From: Haliscomenobacter sp.
GTDB lineage: Bacteria > Bacteroidota > Bacteroidia > Chitinophagales > Saprospiraceae
Direction of reading: 5' to 3'
NCBI GenBank assembly: GCA_016707205.1
Contig: JADJHZ010000001.1
Coordinates: forward strand, 248,001 to 312,000
DNA: 64,000 nucleotides
Position numbers and translations under genes: made by a program. Positions 35,769 to 44,707 of this stretch are shown piece after piece. The number at the start of each line of letters is the position of its first letter. Positions within the stretch are counted from its first letter, which is position 1. Below the pieces are notes generated by a model. It was not told the origin of the DNA. It made no database searches and saw only the letters and a list, made by a program, of their open reading frames with translations.

Positions 35769-35854
35769 CCCTTTATTTATCCATTTTTTCGGCAGGTTGA
35801 CAGAAATTCTTGCGCACCAGAGCTAAACTGTGGTAATTTGGAGTTGTAAAAGAA

Positions 35855-35963
35855 AGGGAGCAGGGATAAAGGGATTAGGGAGCAGAAATTAGGGAGCAGG
35901 GAGCAGAAATTTTTTCTCTTTGCTCCCTGCTCCCTGTTCCCTAATTCCTTATCCCTGCTCCCC
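35855..35963. repeat. AGGGANN heptamer array with inverted arm, giant hairpin (array D)
   Basis: Forward words at 35855-35911 are AGGGAGC, AGGGATA, AGGGATT, AGGGAGC, AGAAATT, AGGGAGC, AGGGAGC, AGAAATT (one extra A at 35869). After an 11-base T-rich turn, the inverse words GCTCCCT, GCTCCCT, GTTCCCT, AATTCCT, ATCCCT, GCTCCCC run to 35963. If the arms pair with one 7-base bulge the stem is about 40 bp. It lies between two same-strand genes, ending 21 bases before the Spo0M-like ATG. Confidence 0.85.
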
Positions 35964-35984
35964 ATAATCAAAATTTCTCCAACC

Positions 35985-36446
35985 ATGATCGGAAGAGTAA
36001 AGCAATGGCTCGGAATCGAAGGGGTTAAGCTGGAATTGGCGCTGCCGGAAGAGATCGATGCCCGCGCTCAGCAAGTTTCCGGAAGACTGCGGTTTCAGTC
36101 CATGAATTCCCAAAAAGTGTCGTGGGTTAAAATCGTCTTTATCGAACGGTACACCCGGGGCCGGGGGAACGATAAACGCATCGACGAATACGAACTCGGC
36201 AACCTGGAAGTGACCCGGGAATTTGAAATCCCCGAAGGCCAAGTTGTAGAAGTTCCTTTCGTCATGGGATTCTCTATGATCCGCTCGGAAATCGATGAAA
36301 TGGAACGCAACTTTTTCCTTAAAGGAATAGCCAAAACCGCTAAACTGCTGAATAAAGTCCATTCCGAATACCGGATCGAAGCGGAAGCCAAAGTCAAAGG
36401 CACCGCCCTGAACCCGTTCGACCGGAAGATCGTAACGGTGAAATAG
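35985..36446 (+). CDS. Spo0M-like arrestin-fold protein
   Basis: A 153-residue protein starting MIGRVKQWLGIEGVKLELAL, with alternating beta strands such as VSGRLRFQSMNSQKVSWVKI and VVEVPFVMGFSMI. This matches the Spo0M/arrestin-like family, found widely outside spore formers with no agreed role. It is shorter than Bacillus Spo0M (about 258 aa) and lacks the second half. A large hairpin array precedes it and a nonamer array starts at its stop codon. Confidence 0.72.
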   Translation: MIGRVKQWLGIEGVKLELALPEEIDARAQQVSGRLRFQSMNSQKVSWVKIVFIERYTRGRGNDKRIDEYELGNLEVTREFEIPEGQVVEVPFVMGFSMIRSEIDEMERNFFLKGIAKTAKLLNKVHSEYRIEAEAKVKGTALNPFDRKIVTVK

Positions 36447-36527
36447 AGGATGAAAAGGATGTAGAAGATGTAGAGGATGTATTTTTCCTTTCCTCTACAT
36501 CCTTTACCTCCTCTACATCCTCTCTCC
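36447..36527. repeat. Nonamer array AGGATGNAN x 4 with four inverted nonamers (array E)
   Basis: It starts on the base after the TAG stop: AGGATGAAA, AGGATGTAG, AAGATGTAG, AGGATGTAT (36447-36482), then a 9-base turn, then CCTCTACAT, CCTTTACCT, CCTCTACAT, CCTCTCTCC (36492-36527). About 20 of 23 central positions can pair. The TACATCC word also ends each copy of the array at 11972. Confidence 0.85.
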
Positions 36528-36556
36528 TCCCTGTTGCTTCGTATCGAAATCTCCCG

Positions 36557-36564
36557 TACCTTTA
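36557..36564 (+). promoter_or_regulatory. Probable -7 box (TACCTTTA) before the T9SS surface protein gene
   Basis: One mismatch to TAnnTTTG, 66 bases before the ATG at 36631; the nonamer hairpin lies just upstream. Confidence 0.35.
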
Positions 36565-36630
36565 CCTTCTTAATTGGTACAATTCCCTTTTGGGGAAAGA
36601 TTATTTCACCCTTTGAATATCCCTTGAACT

Positions 36631-39600
36631 ATGAAAAACAAAGGACAGACGCTGGCCATTCTATTTTCTTTTCTGGCATTTTTTCTCCTCCATTCGAATT
36701 TGCAAGGACAAGTTGGACCGACCGTTACCAATACGGTTACGGCCAATGGATACTCGATCAAAAAGCAGGTGAGCAACTCTTCGGTACCTTCCGGGGTGGT
36801 GTTTACCTATACCATCTTTTATACCATTCCAGCCGGATCAACGAGTATTGTGATCTCTGATCAGATTCCTTCATCGTTGGTCATCGACAATGTCGTACCT
36901 GGATCGGGTTGCGGAACACCCACGGTGAACGTGTCCGGAAATTTGGTCACCTATGCGTTTGCAGCCGTTTCCAGTGGCTGCAGCGGAACTTTTCAGATCA
37001 ACGTGCATTTCCCGGCAGGGACTACCTGCCCCGGAACGGTAGCGCGGAACCAGGTTTGTCTGGAAGCAAAGGACCAGCCCAAGATTTGTACTGATTTTGT
37101 CTCTACCTCAGCTACCGCTGCCAATCCGTTTGCAGTCAGCAAAGGAGTCATGGGACTTTCCTGGAACCCGCAAAACAACGGGTGCCAGTACATCATGACG
37201 GCTGGAGATACGGTAATGTATAATCTGGTTGTTTACAAAACAAGCCCATATCAAGGAAACGATGACGGGCAAATCAACTTAAACAACGCGGTAGTCACCG
37301 ATGTGCTTCCTGCAGGGGCTATTTTGGTATCCAGCACGTGCGGGGCGATGCAATCAGGAAATACGATCACCTGGAACGTGGGCAACCTGAACGCTGCCAA
37401 CCCCTGGGTTTACCAAACCTGCCAGATCAAAGTCTATTACCCGGCGGCGTCTTTTCCCGTAGGCACGCAAATTCAAAATATGGCCACGCTTTCCGGGGTC
37501 AATGTGTGCAATCAGCAGTTTTCCACTCCGTCCAATACCACCTGTATCGAAGTGGCGGCGCCCAACCCCGTTGGCACACTGGGCAAATCAGTTTATCTCC
37601 CCAACAAAATGCCGGGCTGCCAGGGCGTTTATTATGTCACCGTCTGTAATACGGGCAATGTGCCGCTGACGTACAACGTTCAGGATGCTGTTCCTGCCGG
37701 GCTGACGGTCAATTCGATTTCCTTCTTCGCCACAGCGCCTGTCACGGCCACCGCAACGTATACCAGCGGCTCGTTCGTTTTCGCGAGCAGCGCAACGGGT
37801 AGCGTAAACTGGACCGTGCCCAGCGGAAACACGCTGGCTTCCGTATCCATTTCCCAGACAGGACTCCCGCAGGGGTCATGCCTGACCATCCAGCTTTTTT
37901 TTACCATCAATTCTTCTGTCGCAGGAAATACGACCATCACCAACTGCGCGAACCTGACCTCCAGCCAGATTCCATCCCAACAGAAATGCGTGAGTTTCGT
38001 TACTGCCATCCCCACGCCGGATTTGTGCCTCTACAAGGAGGTGTGCAATCCTCAAATCGGTTATTTGCCCGGTAGTACGGTGCGTTACCGCCTCCGGATT
38101 CAAAATATCGGCTCGTTAAACGCATCAGGTTTTTCGATTACCGACGCGCTGAATGCCAACCTGATCTACGCGGGCAACCAAATTGCCTATTCCAGCACCT
38201 CCTATAACCCGCCTTGCGGAGGCGGCAGCGGTACCACCGCCTGGGCTATTTCGACCCCAACGGTGGCCAGTGGGAATGTGGTCACCTGGAATGGCTTAAG
38301 CATCGCCCCGGAATGCCAGGATTTTTACTACGCCAACTGCGGCGTGTACGGAACCCAGGGCGTAACCTTCTACTTCATCGAATTCGACGTCACCGTGGCG
38401 CCCGATGCGGCCAGCGGCATTGTACCCAATACCTTTACGGCTCAGGGCGGTAACCTGCCTGCCTCTGAAACCTCCAATACTGTGAACATCGTGATCAATG
38501 TGACGCACGGAACGGAATTGACCAAGGAACTGAGCCTGGATAACACCACCTGGACTCCCTCGGCCACGGTGTCTCCCGGCGGGTCGCTATACTACCGGTT
38601 GAATATGAAAAACACCGGAACGGGGCCGATCTACGATGTACGGAAAGTAGACCTCCTGGCGATGAACGACAATACAAACGACTGGCGCGTGATGAACAGG
38701 TCCGCTGCCCGGGGATCTCAGTTTGGGGTGAGCAGCCCTATGGGATATAATTATGCGTTCGTTTCTACGCCTGCAGGTACAGGTACGGCTGGTACAATGC
38801 CCGGAAACAATCTCAGCCTGCTCAATGCGCTCGGCGTAAATATTGGCGCCACAGCAGATACCTGGCCCTATGCGAGTTCAGGGAACAACGTGGGGATAGG
38901 CTTCGGCGCCGCTTACGCGCTCGTCTCCTCGGGCATCATCCGGTCAGCTTTCAAAGTGACCGTTTCACCCAGCGCCCAGGCGAATGCCAAGGTGTGCAAC
39001 GATTTTGCTTCCGGCGGATCGGGCAAGTATATCATCAATGGGAACCTGACCTATACGCCCTTGACGCCTGCAGCATCCAACGTGGTTTGCGCTACCGTGA
39101 AGCAGGAAGATTGCTGCGAACAAACCATCATTCAGGTCCAACCACAAAAATGCTGTTTCCGGCTTATCGCTCCTTGTCCGGTCAAACTGATCCAGATTAA
39201 TGCAATAGGGGGAACAATCTCCAGCGCCAGCTGGAACTGCGCCGCCAGTTTGGGAACTTATGTGGGGCTGAGTACGGCAAGCTTTGCTCCGGCTTCCTGC
39301 ACTCCCACCATGGATTTGTGTTTCAATGCGAGTCCTACCAATACCACCGGCATTATTTTGGTCAATCTGGTGATTACCTTCGACAACGGGCAGGTATGCG
39401 AAAAACAAATCAAACTGGAAAATTGCAAACCGCTTGTCCCCAGCGATTGCTGCGGTGATTGGAAGCTTACGTTCAAAAATTCCCATTTTAAGAAAACCGG
39501 CATTTTCGAATACACCAATCCTTCCACACAATCGATTTGTTCGGTGACTATCCAGGCCTCCCCGGGATTGACCGCAGGAGGCTATACCTACGATGGCGGC

Positions 39601-40500
39601 CCGCTTCAAACTATGACCAGCACCAGCGTGATCAACTTTGTACCACCGGCAGTGAATTACATCAAATTCTGGGTGAGCGCCGGGTTCCTGTACGGTAGCA
39701 ATATTATACTTACTGTCAATTATTGCGACGGAACGTTCTGCTCTGACACCCTCAAGTGGAAAGGGATCGTGCACAATGTCAGCCTGGAGGCCTTGAGCCC
39801 GAACATTCCCGCCAAGCTGTGGGCGGTTCAGTTGAATGCCGATATGAACTCAAAACAATCCAGCGAAATTGCCGCCATAGCAGTAAGCATAGCAGAATAT
39901 AACCCGGATGCCGAAAAAGGACCGTTTATCTTCGCCGCCAGTGCGGGTAGGGTAGAAGGGGAAACGCTTCGCCCAGAGCAGTCCGGCTTGAAGAATTCGT
40001 GGATGGGTCCGTATTTTGTCTATGCAACCACGCTGGACGAATCGGATTATCCCGACCGGTTTGTTCCCGAAAAACGGATCGCCGTGGTTATTGGTGACAA
40101 CAGCGAACTGAAAACGCCGCCCCCTCTGCTGATCACCTATTTCAACCGGGACGGGGAGGTATTGGCAACCAACAAGATCAGCGAGTACCTGGCTGGAGAC
40201 GTGACTACGTCCATCGAAGAAGCCGCCTCAAAAGTACCCGAGTTTCTGCAGGTAACCCTTTATCCAAATCCCGCTTCTGATTTCTCCACGCTGACGTATG
40301 CGCTGAGCAAGAGCCGGAATTTGCGGATTGACCTGCTGGATGTCCAGGGGAACTGGCTCGAAACAGTCGATCAGGGAACGGTCACTCCCGGCTATCACCA
40401 ACTGCGGATCGACACGCACGCCCTGCCTTCCGGCATTTACTTCGTGCGCCTGCAAACCGAAGCAGGCGTTCAGACAGTGCGGATGAGCGTGGTGAAGTAA
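36631..40500 (+). CDS. DUF11-repeat surface protein with type IX secretion sorting domain
   Basis: A 1289-residue exported protein. A signal peptide (residues 1-26) is followed by repeated DUF11-like beta-sandwich modules, recognisable by VVTDVLPAGA, VQDAVPAGLTV and ITDALNANLIYAG. A cysteine-rich part follows with pairs such as EDCCEQ, KCCFRL and SDCCGDW. The C-terminal 75 residues (TLYPNPASDFSTLTYAL ... GIYFVRLQTE) form a type A sorting domain, so it is probably displayed or released through the T9SS. Possible roles are adhesion or a wall-like surface layer. There are many Thr/Ser/Asn residues and no enzyme motif. Confidence 0.85.
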   Translation: MKNKGQTLAILFSFLAFFLLHSNLQGQVGPTVTNTVTANGYSIKKQVSNSSVPSGVVFTYTIFYTIPAGSTSIVISDQIPSSLVIDNVVPGSGCGTPTVNVSGNLVTYAFAAVSSGCSGTFQINVHFPAGTTCPGTVARNQVCLEAKDQPKICTDFVSTSATAANPFAVSKGVMGLSWNPQNNGCQYIMTAGDTVMYNLVVYKTSPYQGNDDGQINLNNAVVTDVLPAGAILVSSTCGAMQSGNTITWNVGNLNAANPWVYQTCQIKVYYPAASFPVGTQIQNMATLSGVNVCNQQFSTPSNTTCIEVAAPNPVGTLGKSVYLPNKMPGCQGVYYVTVCNTGNVPLTYNVQDAVPAGLTVNSISFFATAPVTATATYTSGSFVFASSATGSVNWTVPSGNTLASVSISQTGLPQGSCLTIQLFFTINSSVAGNTTITNCANLTSSQIPSQQKCVSFVTAIPTPDLCLYKEVCNPQIGYLPGSTVRYRLRIQNIGSLNASGFSITDALNANLIYAGNQIAYSSTSYNPPCGGGSGTTAWAISTPTVASGNVVTWNGLSIAPECQDFYYANCGVYGTQGVTFYFIEFDVTVAPDAASGIVPNTFTAQGGNLPASETSNTVNIVINVTHGTELTKELSLDNTTWTPSATVSPGGSLYYRLNMKNTGTGPIYDVRKVDLLAMNDNTNDWRVMNRSAARGSQFGVSSPMGYNYAFVSTPAGTGTAGTMPGNNLSLLNALGVNIGATADTWPYASSGNNVGIGFGAAYALVSSGIIRSAFKVTVSPSAQANAKVCNDFASGGSGKYIINGNLTYTPLTPAASNVVCATVKQEDCCEQTIIQVQPQKCCFRLIAPCPVKLIQINAIGGTISSASWNCAASLGTYVGLSTASFAPASCTPTMDLCFNASPTNTTGIILVNLVITFDNGQVCEKQIKLENCKPLVPSDCCGDWKLTFKNSHFKKTGIFEYTNPSTQSICSVTIQASPGLTAGGYTYDGGPLQTMTSTSVINFVPPAVNYIKFWVSAGFLYGSNIILTVNYCDGTFCSDTLKWKGIVHNVSLEALSPNIPAKLWAVQLNADMNSKQSSEIAAIAVSIAEYNPDAEKGPFIFAASAGRVEGETLRPEQSGLKNSWMGPYFVYATTLDESDYPDRFVPEKRIAVVIGDNSELKTPPPLLITYFNRDGEVLATNKISEYLAGDVTTSIEEAASKVPEFLQVTLYPNPASDFSTLTYALSKSRNLRIDLLDVQGNWLETVDQGTVTPGYHQLRIDTHALPSGIYFVRLQTEAGVQTVRMSVVK

Positions 40501-40502
40501 GG

Positions 40503-40534
40503 TAACGAAGTAACGAAGTAACGAGGTAACGAGG
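40503..40534 (+). repeat. Octamer array TAACGANG x 4 (array F)
   Basis: TAACGAAG, TAACGAAG, TAACGAGG, TAACGAGG, beginning 2 bases after the TAA stop of the T9SS protein. A solitary TAACGAAG recurs at 40579-40586. The word is nearly the same as the octamers after pfkA (GTTACGAA). Confidence 0.8.
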
Positions 40535-40548
40535 TGAGTTGCAGGTAG

Positions 40549-40568
40549 AGACGCAAGATTTTGCGTCT
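40549..40568 (+). terminator. Hairpin after the T9SS protein gene
   Basis: Perfect 8-bp stem AGACGCAA/TTGCGTCT with loop GATT. No long T tail follows. Confidence 0.5.
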
Positions 40569-40591
40569 AAGTTGCTGAGTAACGAAGAGGG

Positions 40592-40621
40592 GGCGCTATG
40601 TGCCATGTGCATATTAGCGCC
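40592..40621 (+). terminator. Second hairpin after the T9SS protein gene
   Basis: GGCGCTA/TAGCGCC stem with a 16-base loop, extendable outward by G-rich/C-rich pairs with some wobble. Together with the hairpin at 40549 it probably ends the long transcript. Confidence 0.5.
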
Positions 40622-40694
40622 TCCTTCGTGTTTATGTCGGCGGGGTTCCTTATATTTACAGAAAGTATTTCACTAAATAAAATTCAAGCAAACC

Positions 40695-42146
40695 ATGAAA
40701 TATACCCACTGCCTGTCCGTTTTCGCGCTCGCTTTTGCCGCTCTTTTTACCGTGCCCATTCGGTCGCTGCTTGCTCAAACGCCTTCCCTGCCCAAAGTGC
40801 AAATATATACTACCGCCGATACCGCCAATTACCGCCTTACCAGGACCGCCACATTGACCTTCGCGCCGTTCGACCAGCCTCTGGAGACCCAGCCCTGCGT
40901 TTTTGTCGACCCGGCGCAAACTTTCCAGACGTTTATTGGGGTTGGCGGAGCGTTTACGGATGCGTCGGCGGAAACGTTTGCCAAACTGCCGGCCGCCAAA
41001 CAACAGGAGCTGCTCAAAGCGTATTTCGACCCCAAAGAAGGAATCGGTTACGCCTTTGGCCGCGCCAACATCAATAGCTGCGACTTTTCCAGCGACATGT
41101 ACACCTATGTCAAAGAAGGCGACCGCTCCCTGAGCTCGTTCGATATCGCCCACGACCGGGCGTACAAAATCCCGCTGATCAAGAAAGCGATGCAAATGGC
41201 CGGGGCAGGCTTCCGGCTTTTTGTAAGCCCCTGGAGCCCGCCCGCCTGGATGAAGGACAACAACAACATGCTGCAGGGCGGCAAGCTGAAACCGGAATTT
41301 TACAACACCTGGGCCAACTACTTCGTCAAGTTTATCCAGGCCTACGAAAAGAGCGGCGTGCCGGTATGGGGGCTCTCCGTGCAAAACGAGCCCATGGCCA
41401 AGCAAACCTGGGAATCCTGCATTTATACCGATCAGGAAGAAACGGACTTTATCAAAAACCACCTGGGGCCGGTGTTGAAGAAAAACGGCATGGCAGACAA
41501 AAAGCTCATTGCCTGGGACCACAACCGCGATCTGCTCTACCACAGGGCTTCCACCATACTCAGCGACCCAAAAGCCGCGAAATATGTCTGGGGCATCGGA
41601 TTTCACTGGTACGAGGTCTGGAACGGCGGACGCCAGTACGAAAACGTGAAGCGGGTAGGGGAGTCCTTCCCCGAAAAACACCTGCTGCTCACCGAAGCCT
41701 GTAACTACCCCTTTAGCTGGGCAACCTTTGACCAATGGCAATGGGGAGAACATTACGGGGAAAACATGATCCACGACTTCAACAACGGCGCTGTCGCCTG
41801 GACTGATTGGAATATCCTCCTCGACGAGCGGGGCGGCCCCAACCACGTCGGCAATTTCTGCTTTGCTCCGGCCCACGCTAAAACGGGCGAAGGAAGCCTG
41901 CACTACATGAATTCGTACTACTACATCGGCCATTTCTCCAAGTTTATCCGCCCCGGCGCCAAGCGGATCGTCAGCTCCTCAAGCCGAGCCCAACTGCTGA
42001 CCACCGCTTTCCGCAACCCCGATGGCAGTACCGCCGTGGTCGTCATGAACCCAACGGATGAAGAAATCCCTTACCGCATGTACGTAGGCAAGCAAGCCGT
42101 TGAAACCCGCAGTTTGCCGCATTCGATTGCGACGCTGGTGTTTTAA
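40695..42146 (+). CDS. Glycoside hydrolase family 30 (glucosylceramidase-like), secreted
   Basis: A 483-residue beta-glycosidase with a signal peptide (cleavage near LLAQ, residue 29). The catalytic domain shows GVGGAFTDASAE near residue 80, the acid/base Glu232 in VQNEPM and the nucleophile Glu334 in LLTEACN, the two strand-end glutamates expected for clan A retaining enzymes of family 30. A C-terminal beta-sandwich with VVVMNPTDEEIPY completes the family layout. Likely substrates are beta-1,6-glucans or glucosylceramide-like glucosides; it has no sorting domain, so it may stay in the periplasm. Confidence 0.9.
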   Translation: MKYTHCLSVFALAFAALFTVPIRSLLAQTPSLPKVQIYTTADTANYRLTRTATLTFAPFDQPLETQPCVFVDPAQTFQTFIGVGGAFTDASAETFAKLPAAKQQELLKAYFDPKEGIGYAFGRANINSCDFSSDMYTYVKEGDRSLSSFDIAHDRAYKIPLIKKAMQMAGAGFRLFVSPWSPPAWMKDNNNMLQGGKLKPEFYNTWANYFVKFIQAYEKSGVPVWGLSVQNEPMAKQTWESCIYTDQEETDFIKNHLGPVLKKNGMADKKLIAWDHNRDLLYHRASTILSDPKAAKYVWGIGFHWYEVWNGGRQYENVKRVGESFPEKHLLLTEACNYPFSWATFDQWQWGEHYGENMIHDFNNGAVAWTDWNILLDERGGPNHVGNFCFAPAHAKTGEGSLHYMNSYYYIGHFSKFIRPGAKRIVSSSSRAQLLTTAFRNPDGSTAVVVMNPTDEEIPYRMYVGKQAVETRSLPHSIATLVF

Positions 42147-42153
42147 TGTAGCC

Positions 42154-42168
42154 CGGATTTTCAATCCG
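42154..42168 (+). terminator. Short hairpin after GH30 gene
   Basis: CGGATT-TTC-AATCCG, 8 bases after the stop codon; 6-bp perfect stem without a T tail. Confidence 0.4.
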
Positions 42169-42244
42169 AGGCGGTTCGCCGGAATTTCATCCTGTTGGCG
42201 GAAGGTGGGGGGATTTTAAAAAAGGAATCTAAAGCGAAAATCAT

Positions 42245-42298
42245 TACTTAACATAATATAAATTATAGGAAAAATAACAAATCATATTATGTTAAGTA
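42245..42298. repeat. 15-bp perfect inverted repeat around an AT-rich spacer
   Basis: TACTTAACATAATAT (42245-42259) and its exact reverse complement (42284-42298) flank 24 bases that are nearly all A/T. The block stands out from the GC-balanced surroundings and lies between the convergent GH30 and radical SAM genes. It could be a bidirectional terminator, an operator or a remnant of a small mobile element; no target duplication is evident. Confidence 0.7.
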
Positions 42299-42356
42299 GT
42301 CTTTGCGGAAATTGGGGTTTCCGCTCCCTTTTCCCTAATCCCTACAAAGATCCCTC

Positions 42357-43424
42357 TTACTCGCCAAACAAGTCAAGCTGAGGATGGATCATCTTTTTAT
42401 AAGCCGAAAAATCGTACTCCGGTTTAATTTTGTCTTTAAAGTAAAGCCGCTTCGCTAGTTCAAATTGTTGCCGGATAATCTCTGAAATTTTCCCGTCGCC
42501 CGTCATCCGCTTGCCAAAACGCTTATCTTCCAGGCTTCCGTTGTGGCAAGCCCGGATCTTTTGCAGCACTTTGTCCGCCCGGTCAGGGTACGTTTTCCGG
42601 ATCCAATCTTCGAACAGTGGCCCAATTTCTCCGTTCAGGCGGACTACGGAATACCCTATCCCATAAGCGCCTAATTCCGCCGCCTTTTCCGCCATAGGCA
42701 GCAGTTCGTGCTCGTTAAGGCCCGGGATGATCGGCGCGAGCATCACAAACACCGGAATACCCTCTGAAGCAAGGATGCGAATGGTTTCCAGCCGAAGCCG
42801 GATGCTGGTCGCCCGAGGCTCCAACAACCGGCGCAACGTATCGTCGAGCGTCGTCAGCGTGATGCCGGTCCGGATCAAGTTCCGTGCGCTGAGTTCCTTC
42901 AACAGGTCGAGATCCCTAAGAATCAAATTGTTTTTGGTCAGCATACCCGCAGGGAAACGGTATTTCAGAAGGACCTCCAGGATTTTGCGGGTAATGCCGA
43001 ATTTCCGTTCCGCCGGTTGGTAAATATCGGTGTTTCCGGCAAGCATGATCGGAAAATGCTCCATGGAAGGTTTCCGCAAAGCCTCTTCCAGGAGTTTCGG
43101 AGCAGAAGATTTGACCAGGATTTTACTTTCAAAATCCAACCCGGCGCTGTACCCCCAATACGCGTGCGTAAGCCGGGCGTAGCAATATATGCAACCATGT
43201 TCGCACCCCTGGTAAGGGTTTAACGAATACTCAAATCCAATATCCGGACTGTCGACCTTATTCAGGATAGTTTTGGGATGCACTTCGATGTAGATCGTTC
43301 TCTCCTCCTCGACAAACCCGGGGTCCGTTTCATAAGCAAACCGGTGATAGGGATTGGCAGGGTTGAACTGCGCTCCCCTACCCTTCAGGAATTGGTGGTT
43401 TGGTGGATCGGCCCGATCAGACAT
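42357..43424 (-). CDS. PA0069-type radical SAM protein
   Basis: A 355-residue radical SAM protein. The cluster motif CEHGCIYC has cysteines at 74, 78 and 81 (CxxxCxxC), followed by YARLTHAYWG. The N-terminus with KGRGAQFNPANPYHRFAYE is characteristic of the PA0069/SplB-related group, whose reaction is unknown and which is distinct from true spore photoproduct lyase. The C-terminal part is basic. It is divergent from the TRAP binding-protein gene. Confidence 0.83.
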   Translation of the reverse strand: MSDRADPPNHQFLKGRGAQFNPANPYHRFAYETDPGFVEEERTIYIEVHPKTILNKVDSPDIGFEYSLNPYQGCEHGCIYCYARLTHAYWGYSAGLDFESKILVKSSAPKLLEEALRKPSMEHFPIMLAGNTDIYQPAERKFGITRKILEVLLKYRFPAGMLTKNNLILRDLDLLKELSARNLIRTGITLTTLDDTLRRLLEPRATSIRLRLETIRILASEGIPVFVMLAPIIPGLNEHELLPMAEKAAELGAYGIGYSVVRLNGEIGPLFEDWIRKTYPDRADKVLQKIRACHNGSLEDKRFGKRMTGDGKISEIIRQQFELAKRLYFKDKIKPEYDFSAYKKMIHPQLDLFGE

Positions 43425-43544
43425 TCGAAAAATTTTATTAAATATACTACATTTTGTGTTAAATATTCGTTTCCGATCAAGAAAATGGATTTTTTATCGG
43501 ATTCCGATTTTTTGCGTATTTTCCAAACCAAATTTCACCAACAG

Positions 43545-44663
43545 ATGAACCGGAAATCCTTTATTAAAGGGCTGGCACTGGGCACAATTTCCTTCCCTGT
43601 CTTGCTGCGCCTGCTGGCGGGAAAAAATTTTGCGCAAACGAAGCCGTCTTCCCAAGTCATCAGCGGCAAGCAGTACGAGTGGAAGCTGGTGACTACCTGG
43701 CCCCCGAATTTTCCCGTTTTTGGCGACACCTGCAAGGTATTTGCTGAGGCGGTAGAGGTCATGTCCGGAGGAAGGATTCGCATCCGGGTGTTTGGGGGCG
43801 GAGAACTGGTTCCTGCGTTGGAAGCCTTTGACGCCGTGCGCAACGGGGCGGCAGAAATTGCCCATGGCGCCGCTTATTACTGGGCTGGAAAATCACCGGC
43901 AGCCCAATTCTTTGCTACTGTCCCGTTTGGTATGAACGCCCAGCAGGTAACCGCATGGATCAACAGGGGCGGCGGGCTCCAGCTTTGGGAGGAACTCTAT
44001 GCGCAATTTGGCCTGATTCCCATGCTTGGCGGAAACACGGGCGTCCAGATGGGAGGCTGGTTCAACCGGGAAATCAACAGCCTGAAAGATCTGAAAGGCT
44101 TGAAAATGCGCATTCCGGGGCTTGGGGGCGAGGTATTGGCTAAGGCGGGAGGCTCGCCCGTTTTGCTGGCCGGAGGTGAAATATACACCAGCCTGGAGCG
44201 GGGCGTTATCGACGCTACCGAGTGGGTCGGCCCCTATCACGACACGCTTATGGGTTTTCAGGAAATTGCAAAATACTACTACGCCCCAGGCTGGCACGAA
44301 CCCGGCACTACGCTGGAATTCATTTTCAACAAGGAGCAGTTCGAAAGCCTGCCTCCCGATCTTCAGGAAATCCTTCGCGCCGCCTCTGCATATGCGCACC
44401 TGTGGTGCTTTACGGAAATGGAAACGCGCAACAACCAAGCCATGGATACCCTGGTCGAGAAAAAGATCGATATCCGCCAATTCCCTGAAGAAGTATTAGC
44501 GGCGCTCCGCGACCTTACCCAGGAAGTGATCGGTAAAATGGTTGCTTCAGATCCTTTTACCGAAAAGGTGTATACCTCGTATGATGCATTCCGCAAACGG
44601 GCGAACCGGTTATCCAGAATTACGGAACAGGTGTTTTACAATTCGATTCAGCCGCCGATGTAA
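43545..44663 (+). CDS. dctP: TRAP transporter substrate-binding protein (DctP/TakP family)
   Basis: A 372-residue periplasmic binding protein. The ATG at 43545 gives an export signal (NRKSFIKGLALGTISFPVLL); a longer frame upstream lacks family resemblance. Residues YEWKLVTTWPPNFPVFGD, GVIDATEWVGPYHDTLMGF and YYYAPGWHEPGT are typical of the 2-oxo-acid-binding TakP-like branch. Such proteins deliver organic acids to a DctQM permease. The permease genes lie just beyond, but on the opposite strand and convergent, so they have separate promoters. Confidence 0.87.
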   Translation: MNRKSFIKGLALGTISFPVLLRLLAGKNFAQTKPSSQVISGKQYEWKLVTTWPPNFPVFGDTCKVFAEAVEVMSGGRIRIRVFGGGELVPALEAFDAVRNGAAEIAHGAAYYWAGKSPAAQFFATVPFGMNAQQVTAWINRGGGLQLWEELYAQFGLIPMLGGNTGVQMGGWFNREINSLKDLKGLKMRIPGLGGEVLAKAGGSPVLLAGGEIYTSLERGVIDATEWVGPYHDTLMGFQEIAKYYYAPGWHEPGTTLEFIFNKEQFESLPPDLQEILRAASAYAHLWCFTEMETRNNQAMDTLVEKKIDIRQFPEEVLAALRDLTQEVIGKMVASDPFTEKVYTSYDAFRKRANRLSRITEQVFYNSIQPPM

Positions 44664-44707
44664 TAGACGTGTTCCAGTGGGGTCCGCGTGGTGGGAAAAA
44701 GGATCTT

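Noticed and set aside
40656..41933. A 425-codon open frame on the minus strand opposite the GH30 gene.
   Set aside because: It is fully antisense to a convincing glycosidase with intact catalytic residues; its translation has no recognisable domain and is explained by codon bias.
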